Source: a virus
IMG/VR virus record: IMGVR_UViG_3300008517_000126
Location: 1 to 24,577 of that record
Direction: 5' to 3' (one strand)
Length of the DNA: 24,577 nt
The notes below the pieces were generated by a model that worked only from the letters and a program-made list of their open reading frames with translations, ran no database searches and had not been told where the DNA came from. A program made the position numbers and the translations under genes. Each line of letters begins with the position of its first letter. Position 1 is the stretch's first letter. Below are positions 4,464 to 11,760 of the stretch, one piece after another.

Positions 4464-5140
4464 GGTGCATCCTCCCTTAGATCCGAACTTGCCGGCGGTG
4501 GCTCAGCCGGCAATAAAGGCCGCATCCCTAGACAGTCATCAAACAGTGCACCCGAGGTAATGATCTCGTCCGCGAGCCCGTACCCGATGGCCTCCACAGG
4601 GGTCAACCACATTTCACGGTCAATGTCATTCAGAATCTCGGCGCGCGTCTTCTTGACACCGCATTCGATGTAGGCGTCCACCAGAGCGTCACGTACCCGC
4701 TCGAACTCCTGCGTGCGGATGGCGATCTCCCTGACGTCGCCCTGCGCAACGCCGGACGGCAGGTGAAGCATCACGCGTGCGTGCTGATAGAGAAAGCGCT
4801 TAACGCCAGCCGCCAAGAGCAATGTCGCTGCACTGGCGCATGCCTGGCCCACCGTGTAGACCGGAGCCTTGCTCATGCGGATCGTGTCGTACAGCGCAAA
4901 CGCCGTGTCGATGTCGCCGCCTCCGCTCTCGATGAACAGCCAGATCGGTGCCTTTCGATCGAGATAGTTGTAGGCGAGAATTGATTCACAGATCTGTGTG
5001 GGACCCAGGTAGTCCGCCCGCATAGGCGAACCGATGATAGGTCCGCGTAGCGAGATCCGACGGCACTCCCGGGCCATCAAGGACTCGGCGGTTTCAAACT
5101 GTTCAACTCTTGAGCCATCGGCACGCCTGACAACTAGCAT
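4460..5140 (-). CDS. clpP: ClpP-like serine protease
   Basis: A 226-residue product of the Clp protease (S14) fold. The crotonase-like core shows FIESGGGDIDTAFALYD (residues 69-85), the nucleophile region with Ser103 in CASAATLL, His126 in VMLHLPSG and the acid in NDID (Asp172 or Asp174) before MWLTPVEAIGYGLADEI. This is a complete triad. There is no obvious ClpX-docking partner nearby. Phage ClpP homologues act either in head maturation or, away from structural genes as here, in proteome control; the latter fits this location better. The ATG has AAGGAGG 7 nt upstream and overlaps the RNase HII stop by 7 nt. A GGGTATAGT promoter-like site lies about 22 nt upstream, inside the RNase HII gene. 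The C-terminal 30 residues are Pro/acid-rich and outside the fold. Confidence 0.9.
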   Translation of the reverse strand: MLVVRRADGSRVEQFETAESLMARECRRISLRGPIIGSPMRADYLGPTQICESILAYNYLDRKAPIWLFIESGGGDIDTAFALYDTIRMSKAPVYTVGQACASAATLLLAAGVKRFLYQHARVMLHLPSGVAQGDVREIAIRTQEFERVRDALVDAYIECGVKKTRAEILNDIDREMWLTPVEAIGYGLADEIITSGALFDDCLGMRPLLPAEPPPASSDLREDAP

Positions 5141-5802
5141 TGGTCGTCCTCCTTCTGCTCAACTATACCCTGATCGCGGTATTTTTGAAGTGGACCGAAG
5201 CTAAATCTGTGCAAGGGCGTCGGGCCTAGTCGTTCAATAGCGTCCCGATGCTCCTTGGTGCCATAGCCCACGTTTCGCTCCCAGCCATAGCCCGGGTTAC
5301 CCGTGGCGAGCGTCCCCATGATGTGATCACGGATGACCTTGGCTATGATTGACGCAGCGGCCACCGTATAGCTTTGCGCGTCAGCGTGGTCCAGATAACA
5401 GCTCGGCGGCGGCAACAGCCCACGCAAACTCCGTCCGTCCACGATCGCAGCAATACGTCTGTCCGGCAACTGTCCAAGCAGTCTCGCGTATGCTTCTGTC
5501 ATCGCACGATTGCGCGCCTCATAGACACCGAGCTCATCGATCTCACGCGGCCAGATGTCAACCGTTACCCAGGCCTCGGCTTCCCGTGCGATCACGTCGG
5601 CCAACGCCTCACGAACCGCACGCGTCAACTTCTTGGAATCATCGAGCCTATCGTACCACTCTTGATAGCGCGGCTCCAGGATGACACCAGCGACCATCAC
5701 CGGACCAGCGAATGCGCCCATACCGACCTCGTCGAATCCGGCCACGAGCTGTGTATTGGTGCGCCCTATCAGCCAGTCCTCGAGCTCAAATGTTGGGCTC
5801 AT
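5134..5802 (-). CDS. rnhB: Ribonuclease HII
   Basis: A 222-residue RNase HII, the usual length. It cleaves the RNA strand of RNA/DNA hybrids, removing primers or single ribonucleotides. The active-site acids are visible: Asp24-Glu25 in AGFDEVGMGAFAGPV, Asp141 in HADAQSY and Asp159 in IIAKVIRD. Conserved DSKKLT (residues 55-60) and the C-terminal GYGTKEHRDAIERLGPTPLHR element complete the family signature. The ATG overlaps the stop of the small zinc protein as ATGA. With primase, helicase, polymerase and SSB in the same window it belongs to the replication set. The C-terminal tail contains G-I-V encoded by the embedded promoter-like GGTATAGT. Confidence 0.95.
   Translation of the reverse strand: MSPTFELEDWLIGRTNTQLVAGFDEVGMGAFAGPVMVAGVILEPRYQEWYDRLDDSKKLTRAVREALADVIAREAEAWVTVDIWPREIDELGVYEARNRAMTEAYARLLGQLPDRRIAAIVDGRSLRGLLPPPSCYLDHADAQSYTVAAASIIAKVIRDHIMGTLATGNPGYGWERNVGYGTKEHRDAIERLGPTPLHRFSFGPLQKYRDQGIVEQKEDDQC
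5162..5167 (-). promoter_or_regulatory. Promoter-like -10 element (GGGTATAGT class)
   Basis: ATCAGGGTATAGTTGAG lies in the last codons of the RNase HII gene, about 22 nt before the clpP-like ATG, leaving room for a short leader with AAGGAGG. No -35 match is visible. Confidence 0.55.
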
Positions 5803-5987
5803 CGCCGTCTCCTCTCCGTCCGCAACCCCGGAAGCCGTGGCTCCCGCTTTCGCAGATCATCTCTGACATCTCGCGGTCGGGGTGGCGGTCGTAAGTACCA
5901 GATCTCACCGCACAGACACATCATGTCCCCGTCATACCAAGGTAGCAGGAAGGTACTTCCGCATCGTTTGCAAAATGGCTTAGCCAC
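5799..5987 (-). CDS. Small zinc-ribbon protein
   Basis: A 62-residue product from a GTG start with AAGGA about 9 nt upstream. Two knuckles, CKRCG (residues 6-10) and CLCGE (24-28), are 15 residues apart and form a compact zinc ribbon. The rest is Arg/Pro-rich (RPPPRPRDVRDDLRKREP) and probably binds nucleic acid. No specific family is recognised. It sits between a helix-turn-helix protein and RNase HII and is coupled to the latter by an ATGA overlap. Confidence 0.7.
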   Translation of the reverse strand: MAKPFCKRCGSTFLLPWYDGDMMCLCGEIWYLRPPPRPRDVRDDLRKREPRLPGLRTERRRR

Positions 5988-5991
5988 TGGC

Positions 5992-6234
5992 TCATGTCCT
6001 TCGATTCCTCAGTCCGGCCGCCTTCTTCGGATACCGTTTGAACGGCATCTTTAGGATCCCGCGCGCATCGGCTGCTTCGAGGATCTGTTTCACTCGCTCG
6101 CGACCGACTCCCACCTGCCGCGCGATTTCAGCCCGGGACCGATAGAGTCCCGATGCCGCCAGTGCGACCACGCGATGGAAGTTCGGCCCAAAGCGTCCGT
6201 TGTGCAGGATGCGCAACTGCTCTTCGGTCAACAT
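5992..6234 (-). CDS. Small helix-turn-helix DNA-binding protein
   Basis: An 80-residue product. Residues about 30-62 (LYRSRAEIARQVGVGRERVK and following) match a winged or resolvase-type helix-turn-helix: a helix starting RAEIARQVG, a GVGRE turn and a recognition helix VKQILEAA. The tail is basic (KRYPKKAAGLRNRR). A transcriptional regulator or accessory DNA binder is likely, with target unknown. The gene follows the metallophosphoesterase stop by 5 nt and is followed by the zinc-ribbon gene, all in one operon. Confidence 0.7.
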   Translation of the reverse strand: MLTEEQLRILHNGRFGPNFHRVVALAASGLYRSRAEIARQVGVGRERVKQILEAADARGILKMPFKRYPKKAAGLRNRRT

Positions 6235-6239
6235 GGTTA

Positions 6240-7247
6240 CTACCGCCTGTAGAACTCGCCCTCGGCGCGGAAGCCATCACGGTAGATCAGCACGGGTACC
6301 AAGTGAACCTTGTTGTTGTGCACGATACCATAAGTGAAGGCCTGCTGCCAATTCGGGAACGGCGCGTACTCCAGGTCGAACCGGGAGAGGCATCCGTTCT
6401 CAATGTAGCTGTGGCTTCCCCGGGCATCGGTCCACGCATAGATGCTGAATCGGTGTGAGTGCCCGCACAGCCCGGACGATCCCGTGCCGACCGCCATGTA
6501 ACGGCTCACGTTGACGGGGTAAGCGGTGGACGTTGACGTCTTGTAGCCATGCTCGATTCGATAACCCAGGAAGTCGATGACGCTCCTGTAGGGCAGGTGC
6601 TCGATTCCCATCTCGTCCAGACCCAGCAGCGCGTTGAGCTTAAGCGCCCGCAGACTCGCGACCTCGGGCCCCTTCTTTCGCAACCAGCGCCGCAACCGGT
6701 CCTCATGGTTGCCGTCATCGAGGATCCGCCGGGCCTCCGGATGGCGCACGACACGTCGCTCAAGCCATCCGCGCGTAACGTCCAACTCGTTCTGTAGGTT
6801 GAACGCGCGGGTAGGGTTCTTGTCGAAGACGCTGATGCTGTAGAAGTCAATCATGTCCCCGTTGAAGACCTCTAGGTCGGGCTTGAACTCGTTCCAAAAG
6901 TTCTCCACCGCCGTCAACGTCTTGGGGTCATGGAACGGAAACTGGAGGTCGTTGACGATGAGAATCTTGAAGCCATCTGGCGCGTCGGTGATACGCAGCT
7001 CCTCGAACTCATAGGGCTGCTCAAACAGCTCGATATCTCGCTCGAGTGACTGCGTTGAGCCGGAAAAGTGCAGGTTGCGCGCGCTGGCCATGTACTGGAT
7101 CGTACCGAACGTGATCCCGTAGCCCGGGAACTCGCCCGACAGGATGAGCGCGGTGTCGCGCATCGACTTGCCCTCCGTGGCTAGCATCGATACGCGCTGT
7201 TCGAATAGCTCCCGGGTCGCCGGCGCCATCGCTCTGATACTGGGCAT
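6240..7247 (-). CDS. Calcineurin-like metallophosphoesterase with N-terminal HTH-like region
   Basis: A 335-residue product. The dimetal phosphoesterase motifs appear in order: NDLQFPFHD (residues 99-107, replacing the usual DxH with DLQ..H), NGDMIDFY (129-136), DDGNHEDR (177-184) and LCGHSHRF near 260. Residues about 12-60 (LATEGKSMRDTALILSGEF, then YGITFGTIQYMASARN) look like a helix-turn-helix rather than part of the catalytic fold. Enzymes of this family include Mre11/SbcD nucleases, cyclic-nucleotide and protein phosphatases. Placement after RecA and two PD-(D/E)XK nucleases favours a DNA-end or repair nuclease role, which is inference. The ATG has AAGGAG 8 nt upstream. Confidence 0.8.
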   Translation of the reverse strand: MPSIRAMAPATRELFEQRVSMLATEGKSMRDTALILSGEFPGYGITFGTIQYMASARNLHFSGSTQSLERDIELFEQPYEFEELRITDAPDGFKILIVNDLQFPFHDPKTLTAVENFWNEFKPDLEVFNGDMIDFYSISVFDKNPTRAFNLQNELDVTRGWLERRVVRHPEARRILDDGNHEDRLRRWLRKKGPEVASLRALKLNALLGLDEMGIEHLPYRSVIDFLGYRIEHGYKTSTSTAYPVNVSRYMAVGTGSSGLCGHSHRFSIYAWTDARGSHSYIENGCLSRFDLEYAPFPNWQQAFTYGIVHNNKVHLVPVLIYRDGFRAEGEFYRR

Positions 7248-7251
7248 GTGA

Positions 7252-7770
7252 TTAGCTCCTTATCTCCATGCGACTCTCTTCGGCCCGCCGGGACTGCTCC
7301 CGGGACAGGGCCTGGTGATGAAAAATGTAGATACGCGCATAGGTGTCAAGTATGGCACGCACCGTGCGCAGCTCAATACGACGCTGTCGCAACGGCCGCA
7401 GCTCCTTGTGCGTGTATACCACGTGCGCTTCGCGTAGCTCCTTGTTCACTCGCCCGAGCTCCTCTCTTACCTTGAGCGCGTGCGTTTGAACGCGGCTATC
7501 ATACTCTGCATCTACGGCTACCAATTCGGCGTCGAGTACCCCCATCAATCGTAACACGTAACCGTACATTGCAGATAGCTTAAGCATCAGCTGACCGAGC
7601 TCTAGGCTCGACAGCAACGCCGGATCCTCGGGAAACTCATACTCCGCGACCCACTTCTTAGGTCTCTTGGGCACCGCCAACTTCTGTCGTGCGACACGAT
7701 TCAGTGCCCAGGAGTAGATTCCCTTAGCGTCTAGACCGACATCGTTGGTCGATTTCTCGGACGGTGTCAT
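7252..7770 (-). CDS. Helical/coiled-coil protein of unknown function
   Basis: A 172-residue product from an ATG with GGAGG 9 nt upstream, overlapping the Cas4-like gene by 47 nt. Residues about 55-150 are predicted to be continuous helix with heptad-like spacing (LSAMYGYVLRLMGVLDAEL, then REELGRVNKELREAH). The ends are basic. No family is recognised. Its position between a recombination nuclease and a metallophosphoesterase, close to recA, makes a structural partner in recombination possible (compare the helical mediator UvsY in T4), but there is no sequence evidence for that. Confidence 0.7.
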   Translation of the reverse strand: MTPSEKSTNDVGLDAKGIYSWALNRVARQKLAVPKRPKKWVAEYEFPEDPALLSSLELGQLMLKLSAMYGYVLRLMGVLDAELVAVDAEYDSRVQTHALKVREELGRVNKELREAHVVYTHKELRPLRQRRIELRTVRAILDTYARIYIFHHQALSREQSRRAEESRMEIRS

Positions 7771-8548
7771 AGTCCACGGCCTCCTCAGGCAGCTCCTTGC
7801 ACAGATAACGGCGCCAGCAGCGTTTGCACATCGGGTTTTGCTTGGTCTTTCGTGTTCGGGGGGCCACTAGATTCTGCCGCACGTACTTCCACGCCTCCGT
7901 GTGCGTCTTGATGATGGTCTGTACCAACTCGAGATCCACCTCGAGCCAGTAGATTGTACGACGTTGTGTGTTCTTCGACTCGAACAGAAGGAATCCGCGT
8001 AATCCGCCCTGGGAGTATGCGTACATGCACCACTGCGCGATGTAACCCCGGTACCCGGCATCGACCAACCGACACAAGGTCTCGTGCGGATCATCACTGG
8101 CATCCGGCAGCTGTTCAAATCGCTCTTCCTTAATGGACTTGATCTCACCGAGCAGCTTCTCCCCGGTGCCCGGGTCCTTGAGCAACACATCGTAGTGTCC
8201 GATGAGCGGCAAACTCTTAATGCTGCACTCATCCTGTGCGTCGAGCAAAATTCCGGTATCCGCCATCTCGTCCACGATCTCGTGCTCGATGGCCCGTCCG
8301 GTGGCAAAGATCCGCAGCACTCGTGGCGGATAGATCTGCGAATGGCCAAGTCCTTGCAGAGTAAGCGACCGTACACACGCATCGCCCGAGCCGCTCATGC
8401 GAAACTGATGAGGAATCGGCTCATGCCACAATACCTCGTGCGACATGATCGCATCGTTAAGACGCCTGAGCAACCAGTCAGCACCCGAGGCAGATCCCAT
8501 CCAGAGCTGCGCGACATGTGACCGCCGTCGTGGGTGAATTAGATCCAT
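7724..8548 (-). CDS. Cas4/RecB-like PD-(D/E)XK exonuclease with Fe-S cysteines
   Basis: A 274-residue product. The nuclease core shows GHYDVLL (Asp118) and LLGEIKSIK (Glu133, Lys135), followed by the QWCMYAYS helix that matches the QxxxY motif of the RecB family. Four cysteines are placed as in Cas4 and AddB: Cys58 near the N-terminus, then Cys239, Cys242 and Cys248 in CKRCWRRYLC, predicting a 4Fe-4S cluster. No cas1 or CRISPR array is near, so this is the phage recombination type that processes DNA ends for the adjacent RecA. It overlaps the upstream nuclease gene by 10 nt. Confidence 0.88.
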   Translation of the reverse strand: MDLIHPRRRSHVAQLWMGSASGADWLLRRLNDAIMSHEVLWHEPIPHQFRMSGSGDACVRSLTLQGLGHSQIYPPRVLRIFATGRAIEHEIVDEMADTGILLDAQDECSIKSLPLIGHYDVLLKDPGTGEKLLGEIKSIKEERFEQLPDASDDPHETLCRLVDAGYRGYIAQWCMYAYSQGGLRGFLLFESKNTQRRTIYWLEVDLELVQTIIKTHTEAWKYVRQNLVAPRTRKTKQNPMCKRCWRRYLCKELPEEAVDYDTVREIDQRCRSRR

Positions 8549-8895
8549 GGTAGCTTCGCCTTACAGCGCACGAGCCGTTGCTCCGCGGTCTGCATGTAGA
8601 TACTTATATGCGCGAGTAGTGCATACCGCAGCGAAGCCTGTTCAGTGATCGCCTCGTCTGTCACGTGAATCACCGGCAGATCATACAGCTCGAACAACCT
8701 TTCATCCCGTCTCTCGTCTGATCGACGATTGTGCTGAGGACCGTCGGCCTCGATGGCCACGTGCGCCTCGGGCACATAAATGTCAACTTGGAATGGCGGG
8801 AACGGAACCTCGTCCATTAGCTCGAGACCCCAATTTTGCAGCAACCGAGTCAACTCACGGTGCAGATCAGACATCTCTGTGACCGGTTCACTCAT
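8539..8895 (-). CDS. DUF559/Vsr-type PD-(D/E)XK endonuclease
   Basis: A 118-residue product. Residues 34-70 (FQVDIYVPEAHVAIEADGPQ and following) carry the Vsr-like core with Asp38, Glu49 and Asp51 plus the QH pair, then LFELYDLPVIHVTDEAI as the final strand. This family includes mismatch nickases and small endonucleases of unknown target. The ATG overlaps the recA stop as ATGA, so the two are made in fixed ratio, and the Cas4-like gene overlaps its end. A role in nicking recombination intermediates is a reasonable inference. Confidence 0.8.
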   Translation of the reverse strand: MSEPVTEMSDLHRELTRLLQNWGLELMDEVPFPPFQVDIYVPEAHVAIEADGPQHNRRSDERRDERLFELYDLPVIHVTDEAITEQASLRYALLAHISIYMQTAEQRLVRCKAKLPWI

Positions 8896-9920
8896 GGTGC
8901 CAACCTTATCAGTGCGGTCAACTGCTCGCGTAGCTCGTCATTCTCGCGCAACAGACGTTCAACCGCGTCTCGTCCGTGCACCTTCTTCTCGACCCCGGGC
9001 ACCGCATAATAGCCGGCCGTGACATCGATCACACGATGCTCGATGCCTAGGTTGACCAGTGCACCCGTCGGATCCACCTCGCCCGTGAAGTGGAACTTCA
9101 ATTCGGCCTCCTGCCACGGCGCCGCGAGCTTGTTCTTATCGGTGCGCAGTCGCAGCATGAACCCGACTCGCTTCGCGTCCTTCTCCTGTGCCAAAGCGGT
9201 AAAGTTCTCGTCATCGTGTTCAAAAGCGCCGGCCACGGAGGTCAGCCAGCGTCCGCGCCGCACGCGAACGATCGCTGTCACGTAGTGCTTGAGCGCCTTG
9301 CCCCCGGGCAGCGATTCGGGATTGCCAAACGTGACTCCCATCGACATCCGCAGCTGGTTGATAACCACGAGCGCCGTACCGTGATTCGCCGCGGTCGCCT
9401 TACCGATGCCCTCGGTAACCTTGCGCGGAAAGATGCCTCGGAAGTCCTGCTTCATCATCTCGGCCTCGACCTGCGTCTTCGGAATCAGCGCCGGCAGCGA
9501 GTCAACGACAATAATGGCCGGCTTGACCTGCTCCATCAGAGCGATGATCGCATCAAATGCTTCCTCAAGGTACAGTGGCCGCGCGATGATGAGCTTGCCC
9601 TTCTTTGTCTCAACACCGGTCGCCTCGAACCAGCGCCGGCTGTAGGTGTGCTCGGCGTCCATGTAGACCGCCGTCCCACCCTGCCGCTGCGCCGCCGCGA
9701 TGAATAGCTGCGCCAACAGGGTCTTGCCGCTTGACGGCTCGCCGATGATCATCGTGGTCCGACCGCGTGGCAGTCCACCACCCAGCATATCATCCACGGC
9801 CAGCATATCGAGCGTGATCAGCCCGGGCTCAAGCTCTTCGTCTTCCGGGTCGAAGAAAACCTGGCGCTTCGTGCGCTTGTTAAAACGCTCGCCAAAGGCG
9901 TCAAGCGGTACATCACCCAT
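8892..9920 (-). CDS. recA: RecA-like recombinase
   Basis: A 342-residue RecA/UvsX-family ATPase that pairs homologous DNA strands. Walker A is GEPSSGKT (residues 60-67). The catalytic Glu region is YMDAEHTY (about 87-94) and Walker B ends at Asp140 in AIIVVDSLPAL. The DNA-binding L2 region reads GNPESLPGGKALKHY, close to bacterial RecA. The N-terminal domain is short. The C-terminus ends in a helix (LRENDELREQLTALIRL) rather than the acidic tail of host RecA. The ATG has GGTAGGGGAGA upstream, and its GGGTATAGT promoter-like site directly follows the DNA polymerase stop codon. It heads a recombination operon of nucleases. Confidence 0.93.
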   Translation of the reverse strand: MGDVPLDAFGERFNKRTKRQVFFDPEDEELEPGLITLDMLAVDDMLGGGLPRGRTTMIIGEPSSGKTLLAQLFIAAAQRQGGTAVYMDAEHTYSRRWFEATGVETKKGKLIIARPLYLEEAFDAIIALMEQVKPAIIVVDSLPALIPKTQVEAEMMKQDFRGIFPRKVTEGIGKATAANHGTALVVINQLRMSMGVTFGNPESLPGGKALKHYVTAIVRVRRGRWLTSVAGAFEHDDENFTALAQEKDAKRVGFMLRLRTDKNKLAAPWQEAELKFHFTGEVDPTGALVNLGIEHRVIDVTAGYYAVPGVEKKVHGRDAVERLLRENDELREQLTALIRLAP

Positions 9921-9940
9921 GCGTGTTCTCCCCTACCTTT

Positions 9941-9946
9941 ACTATA
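9941..9946 (-). promoter_or_regulatory. Promoter-like -10 element (GGGTATAGT class) for recA
   Basis: AAGTAGGGTATAGTAAAG begins at the polA stop codon (TAG) and lies about 20 nt before the recA ATG. It occupies the only non-coding bases between the two genes. No -35 match is visible. Confidence 0.6.
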
Positions 9947-9948
9947 CC

Positions 9949-11760
9949 CTACTTCGCCGCGGCCCAGTTCGTCGTTGAATGCGTTACGCTGACTGTCACA
10001 GGTACGAGTAGATTGTAGGCTGTCATGGCCTCCTCAACGTCTCGTTCCTCTCGCGCGGATAGGCCATCGAGCCGTACTTCGTCGTGCACCTGCAATCGAA
10101 ATCCGTGCTCCGCGTTGGTCTCAACTATGCCGAGCCGGTCGATACGCACCATTGCGTCCTTGATGAGGTCAGCCGCCCAACCCTGAATGAGCGAGTTGAC
10201 CGCCTTGTAGGCTTCATCTGAGGTCAAGTGCCGCCGCCGTCCAAACTCGTTGTAGACGAAGTTTCGTAGCGCAACCGCACGCTGCACGCCGCTGAAGAGC
10301 TCCCGCGACCTGGGTGAGCGGTTGAAGAACGTGTCAATGATTGCACGCCCCTGCTTGGCATTTCGTCCGAGCTGCAGCCCGATGCGCCGACCGCTGGCTC
10401 CATAGATGATGGCCAGTCCCGTGGTCTTCGCCTTACGCCGCGTCTCCGTACCCTTCGGATGATCCTCAGGAGTCCCGCCCCAGATCCACGAAGCAACCTC
10501 AGAGTAGACATCCCTCTTATCGTGATACACCTGACACAGTCGCCGGTCCCCGGTATAGTGTGCATAGCCGCGCATCTCGATTTGGTCGTAGTCAAGCATG
10601 GTCATCGGAATCCCGGGGTCACAGATAAACGTCCGTCGTGCGACCAACGTGGTCGGATCCGCAACGTCCGGCCGCGTGACATTCTGAAGGTTCGGCTTTG
10701 AACAACTGAATCGTCCCGTGCGCGTCCCACACGAGAAGAAATCAGCGTGCACCCTGCCGTCCCACTGACTCCACTCGAGCGAGGAATTCACGTAGGATGA
10801 AAGCTGCTTGGCCACCGAACCGTAACGCAGGATCGGCGTCAGAATCTCGAGTTGTTCACCACCGGCGAGCAGCCACGCGAGCGTCTCAGCGTCCGTTGAC
10901 CACGCACCACCCCTGGTCTTCTTGTGCGTCGGCAGTCTCAAGTCTTCATAGAGCAACTTCCTGAGCTGCGCATCGGACCCGAGGTTGATATCCTTCTGTC
11001 CGGTCAACTTGGCCACAGTGGCCGTGATTTCCTCCAGCTCAGCGGTCATCGCAATCTGTTGCTGCTCAAGGAATTCTCGGTCGACGAGTACCCCGGCGGC
11101 CTCCATCTTGAGCAGGACCGTAGTCAGGTCTAGCTCCGTCTCGTAAAGGTCCCACAACGTTTGTCCCGCTTCGAGCTGTGGGGTCGCCTTGATTTGCGGC
11201 ACAAAAAGTTCGTCCAGACGCCACGTCAAGGTACAGTCCGTGCGGCAGTACGGCTCAAGCATCTCGTGTGGAATGTCGCCCCAGCACTTGACTCCGTCAG
11301 GCCGCGAACGCTTGTTAGCGCGGTTCGTCTTGATGTAGTCCTTGACCGCGGCTTCCTGCACATCGAGTGCCTCACCCGGAAACTCTGCAACTGCGCGCGG
11401 CTTCAATCCCTTGGGCTTGTTCTCATTGACGAGATGCGCCTGTGTCATCGTGTCGTGCACCCGTCGCTGATGGCGCACGCCGAATGACTTGCGCACCATG
11501 TGCAGGTCAAACTTAGCGTTGTGCGCGACCACACGCGGTCCGGTCGGTCCCAGCAACTCGCTGAGCAGCTCCTTCAGCCCGGGCGTCTTGGCGCGCACGT
11601 ATGCGCTTTGCTCGTAGGTAGGTCCCCACGCAAAACCCACGCTGACCACGTTGTCACGCAGCCACGATGGGCCGTCAGCACTGATCGGAGTGTCCGTCTC
11701 GGTGTCAAACGTGACGGTCTTAGCTGCCAGCAGCTTGCTTCGCAGCTGTGCGAGCTCCAT
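9949..11760 (-). CDS. polA: Family A DNA polymerase with 3'-5' exonuclease
   Basis: A 603-residue Pol I-type replicase without the 5' nuclease domain. The proofreading domain carries all DEDDy residues: Asp19/Glu21 in TFDTETD, Asp85 in HNAKFDLHMV and Tyr171/Asp175 in YCRTDCTL. Polymerase motif A is MLDYDQIEMRGYAH (Asp390), motif B is RRKAKTTGLAIIYG (Arg441 to Tyr453) and motif C is QVHDEV (His559-Asp560). The residue equivalent to E. coli Phe762 is Leu449. The ATG has GGAGG 4 nt upstream and overlaps the TS-family gene by 41 nt. A family A polymerase that tolerates modified cytosine would be required if the upstream operon makes it. Confidence 0.95.
   Translation of the reverse strand: MELAQLRSKLLAAKTVTFDTETDTPISADGPSWLRDNVVSVGFAWGPTYEQSAYVRAKTPGLKELLSELLGPTGPRVVAHNAKFDLHMVRKSFGVRHQRRVHDTMTQAHLVNENKPKGLKPRAVAEFPGEALDVQEAAVKDYIKTNRANKRSRPDGVKCWGDIPHEMLEPYCRTDCTLTWRLDELFVPQIKATPQLEAGQTLWDLYETELDLTTVLLKMEAAGVLVDREFLEQQQIAMTAELEEITATVAKLTGQKDINLGSDAQLRKLLYEDLRLPTHKKTRGGAWSTDAETLAWLLAGGEQLEILTPILRYGSVAKQLSSYVNSSLEWSQWDGRVHADFFSCGTRTGRFSCSKPNLQNVTRPDVADPTTLVARRTFICDPGIPMTMLDYDQIEMRGYAHYTGDRRLCQVYHDKRDVYSEVASWIWGGTPEDHPKGTETRRKAKTTGLAIIYGASGRRIGLQLGRNAKQGRAIIDTFFNRSPRSRELFSGVQRAVALRNFVYNEFGRRRHLTSDEAYKAVNSLIQGWAADLIKDAMVRIDRLGIVETNAEHGFRLQVHDEVRLDGLSAREERDVEEAMTAYNLLVPVTVSVTHSTTNWAAAK

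Noticed and set aside
7724-8548. A CRISPR-associated cas4
   Set aside because: The domain and Fe-S cysteines match, but there is no array or cas gene. The recA/nuclease neighbourhood fits a phage recombination exonuclease.
10552-10559. GGTATAGT on the plus strand inside the polymerase gene
   Set aside because: It is a single antisense copy with no start codon or gene downstream, so chance is the simplest explanation. It also shows that isolated hits of the short core occur by chance.
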